Below are positions 1 to 5,469 of a stretch of DNA of 10,872 bases, in pieces (the stretch's first letter is position 1; each line of letters opens with the position of its first letter). This DNA comes from Proteobacteria bacterium SPGG2 (lineage in GTDB: Bacteria; Pseudomonadota; Gammaproteobacteria; Acidiferrobacterales; SPGG2). The position numbers were made by a program, and so were the translations under genes. The DNA lies in NCBI GenBank assembly GCA_001643475.1, contig LXTK01000272.1, forward strand, positions 1 through 10,872, written 5' to 3'. The notes beneath the pieces are model-generated. The model saw nothing but the letters and a program-made list of their open reading frames with translations, did not search any database and was not told the DNA's origin.

Positions 1-135
1 CTGAATGCTGTTAAGCCCAACACCACCAGTGCCGACCACTACCACACTACTGCCAGACGCCACTTTGGCTGTATTTACAACTGCACCGAGTCCAGTGATC
101 ACTCCGCAGGCAAGTAATGAGGCACTCGTTAGTTG
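1..135 (-). pseudogene. 5'-truncated zinc-dependent alcohol dehydrogenase fragment, running off the left edge
   Basis: Read on the minus strand, this stretch encodes a segment typical of the middle of zinc-containing medium-chain alcohol dehydrogenases. It has the motif ACGVITGLGAVVNTAK, a short loop, then VVVVGTGGVGLNSIQ, whose GTGGVG is the Rossmann dinucleotide-binding glycine motif. In full-length relatives (roughly 370 residues) about 150 residues, including the catalytic-zinc domain, lie before this point. Here the frame stays open only to an in-frame TAA at 202-204. No ATG, GTG or TTG start is present, and the residues upstream of about position 135 no longer look like a dehydrogenase. 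The gene is therefore truncated at its 5' end, and its 3' part lies outside the window. The family includes glutathione-dependent formaldehyde dehydrogenase and NDMA/mycothiol-type relatives; which subgroup this belongs to cannot be decided. The identification is firm, and pseudogene status is a strong inference from the missing N-terminal half. Confidence 0.75.
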
Positions 136-166
136 AGTGGCCGACCTAGGACGGCCCCGCCGACTC

Positions 167-199
167 AGGTCGAGATGGGGGAAAACACCCCGTCGACCT
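167..199. repeat. Hairpin with a 7-bp outer stem and a 4-bp GC inner stem
   Basis: Bases 167-173 (aggtcga) pair with 193-199 (tcgacct), and inside them 177-180 (gggg) pairs with 188-191 (cccc), leaving a small internal loop and a 7-base A-rich apical loop. No T-run follows on either strand, so it does not look like a simple intrinsic terminator. It lies just outside the point where dehydrogenase homology stops and may be part of whatever element or rearrangement ended that gene. The function is unknown. Confidence 0.45.
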
Positions 200-700
200 A
201 CTTAGCGCGTCGGAAAAGGCGGCTAAAAAGGCGGAAAGGCCCGTGCTGAGAAGATGAGTTCCATAGAACGCAGCAAAAGTGCTAAAAAAGCCGCGCTCGC
301 TCGCTGGCGAAGTCGCGAAAAATAAGTAATTCCACCTCCTGATCGGATCTTTATTATCATCGCGTCACTAACATGTCATCCCAACTAGGTACTGTCGCTG
401 GGCTGCTGTTAAAAGCGAAGTGGGAAAAATTCTTGGCACTAAGAGAAATTTCAGAGTTTTCACACAGCCCCTTCGGCAAAAGTCACTGAAACCATCTGCG
501 CCTGCGCCATCGCCCGCAACCCCAGCGGGTTCCCTCATCGCCTCGGTCGACTCCGCGGATCCCCGAAGGGACATTCCCTGTCCCTGCGAGTGGACGTGCG
601 ACTTGCAGCGTTTCGCTTTCCCTGCTTCCGCTTGCAAGCCCAGGGGTTACCCTCCGTGGCAAACCCGTTCAGCGGGGTAAACCATGCGCTACGCAGTCCC

Positions 701-728
701 TGGATGGAGGAGGTAGAACCGCGTCAGG
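701..728 (+). repeat. 28-base dispersed repeat, copy 1 (partner at 824-851)
   Basis: The sequence tggatg-[ga]-g-g-aggtagaaccgcgtcagg occurs here and again at 824-851, with 26 of 28 bases identical by direct comparison (differences at unit positions 7 and 10). The similarity extends weakly upstream through a shared acgca and a cc-tggatg core. Short intergenic repeats with tccctgg and catggatgc cores are seen in many gammaproteobacterial genomes. That is general knowledge, and no search was run here. Confidence 0.7.
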
Positions 729-739
729 CGACCTGCAAG

Positions 740-768
740 GCAGGGATTGTTCCCAACAATCCTTCTGC
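740..768. repeat. Strong hairpin (8-bp perfect stem, 3-base loop, 4-bp outer extension)
   Basis: GGATTGTT (744-751) and AACAATCC (755-762) are perfect inverted copies around a ccc loop. The outer bases gcag (740-743) and ctgc (765-768) can also pair across a 2-base bulge. A second small hairpin, cctgc-aag-gcagg at 731-743, overlaps its left arm, so alternative folds are possible. The hairpin sits between the two copies of the 28-base repeat. No pure T-run follows, so a terminator role is only a possibility. Confidence 0.6.
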
Positions 769-823
769 ATTTCCACCGTCCCTGGCGGTCAGATGCAGGA
801 AGTTAGGGCAACGCACGACTCCA

Positions 824-851
824 TGGATGCAGAAGGTAGAACCGCGTCAGG
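824..851 (+). repeat. 28-base dispersed repeat, copy 2
   Basis: This is the second copy of the unit at 701-728 (26/28 identical). The two starts are 123 bases apart. This copy runs directly into a 26-base tandem duplication that begins at 851, so the repeat structures are nested or adjacent and not isolated. Confidence 0.7.
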
Positions 852-902
852 AACAGCGGTCGAGGAGCAGTTGCCGGAACAGCGGTCAAGGGGTAATTGC
901 CG
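851..902 (+). repeat. Tandem duplication of a 26-base unit, two diverged copies
   Basis: Copies 851-876 and 877-902 abut exactly. Both begin gaacagcggtc and end ttgccg. They differ at four positions (12, 16, 18 and 20 of the unit), and all four differences are transitions. The unit length is not a multiple of three and no frame reads sensibly through it, so it is not a protein repeat. Confidence 0.7.
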
Positions 903-974
903 GGGCGAAAAACCAAACAAAAACATGCACGGCGTGATTCAGCCATTAATTGCGAGGAAAGCAGTTGGAAACCG

Positions 975-1628
975 TCATTTAGGTGAGTTCAGATAGTGGT
1001 GCCAGAGTAGGCGCGCCGCGACCGATCTCCAAGGCGTCCAACGCCTACCCAGTACTTCCAACTTCTCCGCCGTAGGCCGTGACCGTAGGCGTTTTACGCG
1101 TTGCACCGCGGCTGCTAATGCAATGTCTGCACTCGGCCAAATATCCGGCCGACGTAACGCGGTTAACAAATAGACGTCCGCGCTCCAAGGGCCAATACCT
1201 TTCATTGTCGTGAGCTTGGCATGCGCGGCATCATCAGACATGCGGCGAAGTGCAGACAAGTCGAGTACTCCTGTCAAAATAGACTCCGCCAACAACCGAC
1301 AATAGCGCATCTTCTGGCGACTAAAGCCGATTAACTTAAGCTCGGAGTCACTTAGCCCAAGGAATTCCTGTGGCGTAGGCGTCTCCATTACATCCATAAG
1401 GCGCTGATAGACCGCCTTAGCCGATACGATTGAAACCTTCTGCTCGAGGATTATGTAGACGAGGGTGGAGAATCCTTGTTTGCGCACCCACATAGGTGGT
1501 GGACCGATTGTTACGACAATCTTGTTTAGATCTGGATCACGCCGACACAACTTGGTTACGCCCTCTAGCAGCTTAGCCTTGGTTAAGCTTGGCGAAATCT
1601 TGTTGCGGTCTTTTCGAGGATTCACCAC
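975..1628 (-). CDS. AlkA-like DNA-3-methyladenine glycosylase family protein (HhH-GPD fold)
   Basis: This 217-residue protein belongs to the helix-hairpin-helix/GPD DNA glycosylases, which flip out damaged bases, typically alkylated purines, and cut the N-glycosidic bond as the first step of base-excision repair. The hairpin is clear at about residues 139-151 (L-T-T-M-K-G-I-G-P-W-S-A-D), which supplies the backbone contacts to DNA. The expected catalytic aspartate follows at D168 within P-S-A-D-I-A-L. No iron-sulfur cysteine cluster is present at the C-terminus, which separates it from the EndoIII/MutY branch. Length fits the compact bacterial AlkA-like group, which lacks the N-terminal domain of E. 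coli AlkA. The start is GTG at 1626-1628 (the next codon is also GTG), with an AAGGG just upstream following a run of eight A. It is the last gene of the unit headed by the GFA gene and begins 24 bases after the DUF6164-like gene. The substrate is inferred from the family only. Confidence 0.88.
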   Translation of the reverse strand: MVNPRKDRNKISPSLTKAKLLEGVTKLCRRDPDLNKIVVTIGPPPMWVRKQGFSTLVYIILEQKVSIVSAKAVYQRLMDVMETPTPQEFLGLSDSELKLIGFSRQKMRYCRLLAESILTGVLDLSALRRMSDDAAHAKLTTMKGIGPWSADVYLLTALRRPDIWPSADIALAAAVQRVKRLRSRPTAEKLEVLGRRWTPWRSVAARLLWHHYLNSPK

Positions 1629-1652
1629 TTGCCCTTTTTTTTACTACAGCAC

Positions 1653-2030
1653 TCAACTGGTGAGGGCTTTGAAAAACCACCAATGAATCGCGATCAACCC
1701 AGCGACTATTACCACGTATGAAAGCGCTTCGTGTGGCCTCTCTGCAATCAGTCTCCGTACATTTAAGAGGGTAGCAGCGAGGCCGGTACCCTGGGGTGCA
1801 GATTCATACTGTTGACGCACCCGTAGTGCACGAGCCTTGTCGTATTCCTCAATGATCTGCCGTGCCGTGTCGTAATCTGAGTCATCGTCCACCCAAATCG
1901 CGCCCATAGAAAGACCGAAGGCACCTTTTGGCGTCTCGTAATGAGAAATAGCGTGCCGTTGTAGCAGCGCCAAAATATCACTGACTTCTTCCGAGCTCGC
2001 CCAATTTGTGTCGTAGACTTTTTTTGCCAC
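1653..2030 (-). CDS. DUF6164-like protein with a C-terminal membrane anchor
   Basis: This is a 125-residue protein of unknown function. The N-terminal 75 residues resemble the small gammaproteobacterial DUF6164 family: a short alpha/beta domain with a conserved H-x-I-x-x-Y-E-T-P-x-G core (about residues 26-36), a following acidic segment V-D-D-D-x-x-Y-D-x-A (47-56), and an E-E-Y-D-x-A-R-A helix. A hydrophobic segment at about 102-121 should anchor the C-terminus in the inner membrane, leaving the domain in the cytoplasm. I chose the GTG at 2028-2030 because it overlaps the TAG of the upstream GFA gene by one base (TAGTG), a typical translational-coupling junction, and because the family's N-terminus matches from there. 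An upstream in-frame TTG at 2061-2063 would extend the protein by 11 residues but has no support. The family assignment was made by eye. Confidence 0.75.
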   Translation of the reverse strand: MAKKVYDTNWASSEEVSDILALLQRHAISHYETPKGAFGLSMGAIWVDDDSDYDTARQIIEEYDKARALRVRQQYESAPQGTGLAATLLNVRRLIAERPHEALSYVVIVAGLIAIHWWFFKALTS

Positions 2031-2521
2031 TATTTCTGTACTAGTCCCAGGCGTTCGTGCCAATCAGCAATGGACTCTTCTGGGTAATCAGCAAACGTCT
2101 TGTCTTTCGGGTCGGCTCGTAACGCCATCCATGATGGCTTGGCATGTAACATCAAATGTGTACGTTCGGGCGGCCTTGGCAACTCAGTGTCGATAGCGGA
2201 CGCAAAAGGATGTATAAGCTCGGGCCACCGCGGATCCCATACCCACAGAACACTGGCACACACACTACAAAAGCTGCGTTGTGCGGGGCTTTCTCGCACG
2301 ATGTTGGTTTCTCGGTCCCGGATCTTCGCCTGATAGATGCGCACATGATCGCGGCCATTGACTTCCAAGGTATCGGCATCGCCGCCGAGATTAATGGCGT
2401 AGCCCCCGCCACCCGCTGTCTTGCGGCAAATGGAACAATAACAGAGGTTAAACGAATAGGGATGGGCCGAACGCAATCGAAAACTAACGGCGCCGCAATG
2501 ACATGATCCTTCTAGAAGCAT
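2030..2521 (-). CDS. GFA family (CENP-V/glutathione-dependent formaldehyde-activating enzyme fold) zinc protein
   Basis: This 163-residue protein carries the complete cysteine pattern of the GFA fold: C7-x-C9 in S-C-H-C-G, C27-x-C29-x-x-C32 in C-Y-C-S-I-C-R-K, and C85-x-x-C88 in F-C-S-V-C. In Paracoccus Gfa these seven positions form a structural and a second zinc site. Gfa was proposed to speed the formation of S-hydroxymethylglutathione from glutathione and formaldehyde, although the catalytic role is disputed and most family members have no proven substrate. The start is the ATG at 2519-2521, because GGAGGT lies 6 bases upstream and the protein then begins M-L-L-E-G-S-C-H-C-G, as relatives do. 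An ATG 21 bases further upstream lacks this. It heads a unit with a DUF6164-like gene (1-base overlap) and a DNA glycosylase. An aldehyde or alkylation link to that glycosylase is inferred. Confidence 0.88.
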   Translation of the reverse strand: MLLEGSCHCGAVSFRLRSAHPYSFNLCYCSICRKTAGGGGYAINLGGDADTLEVNGRDHVRIYQAKIRDRETNIVRESPAQRSFCSVCASVLWVWDPRWPELIHPFASAIDTELPRPPERTHLMLHAKPSWMALRADPKDKTFADYPEESIADWHERLGLVQK

Positions 2522-2661
2522 ATTGGGACCTCCCACGACCATCGGTCAGAGATACCTCGTCTGGATTACGCGACCAGTTATCGGTTGCACACCCCGTCTT
2601 ACCGTCGGGAAACGCTATAGTATCCTCAGTTTGCAGCAAAGAAACCCCAACGGGCTAACCA
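2522..2661. promoter_or_regulatory. Divergent intergenic region with a candidate -10 box
   Basis: This 140-base gap separates the divergent GFA and lysozyme-like units and must carry both promoters. The best -10-like element on the plus strand is TATAGT at 2616-2621, about 40 bases before the lysozyme ATG. No good -35 lies at the usual 16-18 base spacing; TTGCAC at 2585-2590 is too far away. Because the core gctatagtatc is nearly symmetric, TACTAT on the minus strand could serve the GFA gene, again without a clear -35. The plus promoter may therefore need an activator or use an extended or alternative sigma element. This is weak evidence. Confidence 0.35.
2528..2533 (-). promoter_or_regulatory. 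Shine-Dalgarno site fixing the GFA gene start
   Basis: On the minus strand GGAGGT, fully complementary to the 16S anti-SD core, lies 6 bases before the ATG at 2519-2521. It decides between that ATG and the one at 2540-2542. Confidence 0.75.
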
Positions 2662-4479
2662 ATGATAAGCAAGACAAAACTCTTCGCCCTCGTACTTTTC
2701 GCGCTTAGCATACCTCCAAGTCATGCGTTTAACGACACCAGCGACTTTTGGCGTTGTGAAAATCGTGTCGGCGGCGCCTGGGTTTTCGGACGCGTGCCGT
2801 ACGCTTGTGACGTGCAACCCTTTGGGGAACCAACCTACGTTCAGCAACAATTCGCACCGGTGATCTTCGATGATCTTGCGGGGCAACCCATGGAAACGAG
2901 CCGTTATATGGAGTCTCTGAATAGCGTCATCCGTGATACTTCAGATTACTATTTATCGATACGCAAACCGAATGCGAGTACGGCTGAGAAACAGGCGTGG
3001 CGACATGCGATCTTCGCGGTTGCTCACCAGGAAACATTTTGGAGCCATTATCGTAATGCGACCGACAGTAGAATAAAAATGGTGCGTGGTGACTTGGGGC
3101 ATGGTCACGGCATGATGCAAGTCGATGATCGCTGGCACTTCACAGCAATCAATGAAGGTAAGGGCTGGCAATTAATCGAAAACATGATTTATGCGCTGGA
3201 GATTTTCTATACCGAATGGCAACGCGCTGCCACTGCATCATGTGTTTCATCGGCAACCCAATGGCGTTCGCGCACACGGTCTGCTTATTCTGCTTACAAC
3301 GGCGGCCCCAATCAGATCTGCCGATGGACCGATCCAACTCATGTCTGGGCCCGAAACGATCAGAACTTTGTCCAGAAATATGATGCACAAGGCTGGAATC
3401 AGCATATCGCAGACGCCAACGCTGCCAGTCCCATCGATGTTGTATGTTTGGTAGAAGGAAATGAAAACTGTCCACCGGGTAGCGATGATACGCAACGCCT
3501 GAGTGGAAAGTTGCTGGAGATAGCGTCGGGCGAAGTCTGTGTCTTTAACGACAATACACTATATTGCACCGATAACAAACGCGACGCGGTATGTCTTGCT
3601 AAGAGCCAGAATGTTTCGATTGCCGGTGGTCAACTGGCCCTTGCGCCTCAAGACTACGAAGGCCTACCACAACAACGATTTGATCGACACGATTGCAACA
3701 GCCATGTGGAAGGACTGCTTGCGGTCGGTCAGGTATTACAAACCCAGCTAGCTATCAATCTGCGGGCCATGCCAGGCGGTGCCTGGCTCGCTACCACCAT
3801 CCAGGGCCAACACTATCAGATCACGGATTTTGAGGTGCGAGACGAAGACCGGTTATACCGTTATTACCGAGTTCGGCATCAGAATACCGAAGGTTATATC
3901 TATGCCGGTAGCGCTGCCGATCATACGTCATGGGCAATACCATCGACCAGCCTACCGCTTGAAACCATAATCGCACGCCCGAACGATTGGATTGAGATAG
4001 TCATAGCCAGCGGCATCAATCTGCGAAACACACCGGCTGGGAGTTTAATCACCACTGTGCCCCAAGGAACTGTGAGTCAAGTGCTGGCCACACAGTTTAG
4101 GGGACCAAGTAATCAAGTCTATTATGGTATCGAATACGCCGGCGCCACTGGCTACATCTACGGCGGTCGACTGCTACCGGACGCTACGTTGGCTCAATGG
4201 GCCAATGTTACGAGCGCGCCCATGGTCTTCGTTAGAACTGGTCGATCTAGTGATACCATCTGGTGGACACCCTTGAGAGAATGTGCGGAGACTAGCTGCA
4301 AGAGCAGTGGCTATGTCATCGGTGGGTATTATGATTCCTGGTGCAAAAGATTCGGGTGTGGTTGGCGCCAATCGCATGTGACTGAACTCGACAACAACCT
4401 AAGTGGCTGGGTACAAGTACGCGTGGACGATAGTGATCAGGAAGGTTGGATCGAGGAGCGCTTTATTATCTGGGATTGA
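2662..4479 (+). CDS. Secreted goose-type-lysozyme-like cell-wall hydrolase with C-terminal SH3-like repeats
   Basis: This is a 605-residue exported protein. A Sec signal peptide covers residues 1-22 (cleavage after S-H-A). Next is a short Trp/Cys-rich segment (W30, C32, C49) and then a catalytic domain at about 85-250. Its motifs match goose-type lysozyme (GH23): E124 in A-H-Q-E-T-F, D144 and D155 in G-D-L-G-H-G-H-G-M-M-Q-V-D-D-R-W-H, and S-A-Y-x-A-Y-N-G-G (207-215). The 11-residue spacing of D144 to D155 equals that of D86 to D97 in goose lysozyme, and E124 aligns with E73. Such enzymes cleave the MurNAc-GlcNAc bond of peptidoglycan. The C-terminal half holds SH3-like repeats at about 355-417 and 440-504 (each with I-N-L-R-x-x-P-x-G and G-Y-I-Y) and a more divergent one at 519-603, likely wall-binding. 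Fourteen or more cysteines suggest disulfides and a periplasmic or extracellular site. The gene 3 bases downstream is probably co-transcribed. The target (self wall or rival) is unknown. Confidence 0.85.
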   Translation: MISKTKLFALVLFALSIPPSHAFNDTSDFWRCENRVGGAWVFGRVPYACDVQPFGEPTYVQQQFAPVIFDDLAGQPMETSRYMESLNSVIRDTSDYYLSIRKPNASTAEKQAWRHAIFAVAHQETFWSHYRNATDSRIKMVRGDLGHGHGMMQVDDRWHFTAINEGKGWQLIENMIYALEIFYTEWQRAATASCVSSATQWRSRTRSAYSAYNGGPNQICRWTDPTHVWARNDQNFVQKYDAQGWNQHIADANAASPIDVVCLVEGNENCPPGSDDTQRLSGKLLEIASGEVCVFNDNTLYCTDNKRDAVCLAKSQNVSIAGGQLALAPQDYEGLPQQRFDRHDCNSHVEGLLAVGQVLQTQLAINLRAMPGGAWLATTIQGQHYQITDFEVRDEDRLYRYYRVRHQNTEGYIYAGSAADHTSWAIPSTSLPLETIIARPNDWIEIVIASGINLRNTPAGSLITTVPQGTVSQVLATQFRGPSNQVYYGIEYAGATGYIYGGRLLPDATLAQWANVTSAPMVFVRTGRSSDTIWWTPLRECAETSCKSSGYVIGGYYDSWCKRFGCGWRQSHVTELDNNLSGWVQVRVDDSDQEGWIEERFIIWD

Positions 4480-4482
4480 GCA

Positions 4483-5259
4483 ATGAAACGTTGGTCGTTC
4501 TTGATCCTCGTGGTGGTGGCCGTCGTCGCAATGACGAGTATTGCGTATAACCGGCCTACCGCAGTTGAACAACCAAAAGAAACGATTGCCACAGCAACGA
4601 ATAGCGCGATCACTAAGCCGCAATCCAGCGAAACCTCTATCGTCAATCCTGAGCCAGTTGCTCCGGTTCGTATCTCACCGACGACGAGAAACCTACTGAG
4701 TGAGCTCCAAGACTATCAAGAGTGCTATTTCCGCAGCGACTGTGTTACGCCTGAGTCGGATGCTCGTGCCGCCCATTTCTTTGTTGCCCAACAAATAACT
4801 GAACGCCTTGATCGGCTTGTCGCACTAACGCGCCAACAAACTACTAGCGATGACGAATTTGTTGAAATAGCAAAGCAGTTTCTGTCGTTTCCAGACGGAC
4901 GTGTGCAAGAACAAGCCCTGGTACTCATGGGTAGCATGCCACCAAAAGACGGGGGGGCGCAGGCAATAATGAGTGCATTAAGAGACCACCATGATGCGCG
5001 GTTATTCGAGCTCGCCATGGTTGAATTGCAGCGTTATCCAAACGATTACCGCGCTACCGATGACTTTCTTATCGAAACCCTGAGAACGGGTGGACACTAC
5101 GTCTCGCAAGTTGTAGCACGTCAGCTCTTGCCAGTGCTAAGAGAGGATAACATCGAGCGTTATGAGCAAACGGCAGCAGAACTTCCATCCAACACCGCAA
5201 AGGCACGCTATCTAAAACAAGTACTAAACGAATACAGGCTGTTACAACAAGACGGCTAG
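4483..5259 (+). CDS. Membrane-anchored envelope protein of unknown function, helical C-terminal domain
   Basis: I do not recognise this 258-residue protein. Residues 1-22 form a basic-then-hydrophobic segment that acts as a signal anchor or signal peptide; no lipobox cysteine is present. A Thr/Pro/Ser/Glu-rich linker (about 24-65) follows, then an all-helical domain (about 66-258) with HEAT-like spacing of hydrophobic helices. A short cysteine pair (C81, C87) could form a disulfide, which supports a periplasmic location. It starts 3 bases after the stop of the lysozyme-like gene, so the two are very probably co-transcribed and translationally coupled. It may be a partner, inhibitor or localisation factor for that hydrolase. 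Its last 18 bases overlap the 3' end of the convergent small membrane protein gene. The function is not assigned. Confidence 0.75.
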   Translation: MKRWSFLILVVVAVVAMTSIAYNRPTAVEQPKETIATATNSAITKPQSSETSIVNPEPVAPVRISPTTRNLLSELQDYQECYFRSDCVTPESDARAAHFFVAQQITERLDRLVALTRQQTTSDDEFVEIAKQFLSFPDGRVQEQALVLMGSMPPKDGGAQAIMSALRDHHDARLFELAMVELQRYPNDYRATDDFLIETLRTGGHYVSQVVARQLLPVLREDNIERYEQTAAELPSNTAKARYLKQVLNEYRLLQQDG

Positions 5260-5469
5260 TGTTTTTGGCCGATCGAGTTTCTTCCGACGCAGCAACATAA
5301 CGAAAACAATAATGAAGTTACCCAGCAGCGCGGGGATGATTATAAGAAGATCGATTCTTATATTTGCACTCGTCGGCACACCACTCTCGTAATATCCATA
5401 GACTAGACACACCAGAATGGAAACGATTAGCGCGCTAGCTGCCCACAACAAGATAACGCGGTAGGGCAT
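5242..5469 (-). CDS. Small two-helix inner-membrane protein, unknown function
   Basis: This 75-residue protein has two predicted transmembrane helices, at about 4-25 and 40-60, followed by a basic L-R-R-R-K-K stretch that should face the cytoplasm. No family is recognised. The ATG at 5467-5469 overlaps the TGA of the MOSC gene by one base (TGATG). A GTG directly before it (5470-5472) is an equally possible start and would overlap by four bases. Either arrangement implies translational coupling. It is the last gene of the long minus-strand unit and ends inside the convergent gene from the other side (18-base antisense overlap). Hydrophobicity pattern and junction geometry support a real gene, but homology is not shown. 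Confidence 0.6.
   Translation of the reverse strand: MPYRVILLWAASALIVSILVCLVYGYYESGVPTSANIRIDLLIIIPALLGNFIIVFVMLLRRKKLDRPKTLAVLL

Larger units (their letters stand above)
136..974. other. Gene-poor, repeat-bearing intergenic block
   Basis: More than 800 bases lie between the dehydrogenase fragment and the first intact gene with no convincing coding region. Several reading frames are open for 60-115 codons on both strands. Their conceptual products are rich in Pro, Ser, Arg, Cys and Trp, have no recognisable domain and overlap each other, as expected of non-coding DNA. The block contains a hairpin at 167-199, a short Lys/Arg/Ala-rich stretch at about 210-325 that is open in two frames in succession, and from about 570 onward a set of short diverged repeats and hairpins (listed separately). 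Motifs such as the 8-mer gtccctgg recur (696-703 and 778-785). The block looks like an accumulation of intergenic repeat units, perhaps around an old insertion or rearrangement point. Confidence 0.6.

Noticed and set aside
453..469. gagttttcacacagcc resembling the terminal sequence of some insertion elements
   Set aside because: No matching inverted partner, target duplication or transposase remnant was found in the window; the resemblance is from memory only.
420..680. 86-codon open frame on the plus strand in the gene-poor block
   Set aside because: The product is rich in Pro, Ser, Arg and Cys with no domain, there is no ribosome-binding site, and the opposite strand is equally open (368-637). 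It reads like repeat DNA translated by chance.
701..902. CRISPR array
   Set aside because: There are only two 28-base copies 123 bases apart, plus an abutting tandem pair, with no regular spacers and no cas genes nearby.
905..945. Possible terminator after the glycosylase on the minus strand (T-rich run near 912-927)
   Set aside because: The T-rich stretch is interrupted, and the preceding stem (cac/gtg) is only three base pairs, too weak to call.
590..996. Overlapping plus-strand frames across the repeat cluster
   Set aside because: They run through the 28-base and 26-base repeats in different frames with no consistent protein signal, and the 26-base unit would shift the frame between copies.
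2031..2063. TTG start extending the DUF6164-like protein by 11 residues
   Set aside because: It lies inside the GFA gene, has no ribosome-binding site, and the GTG overlapping the GFA stop fits the family N-terminus.
2156..2506. 116-codon plus-strand frame opposite the GFA gene
   Set aside because: It is the antisense shadow of a gene with a complete seven-cysteine zinc pattern.
4483..4560. Lipoprotein signal in the lysozyme-partner protein
   Set aside because: No cysteine follows the hydrophobic segment, so a lipobox is absent.
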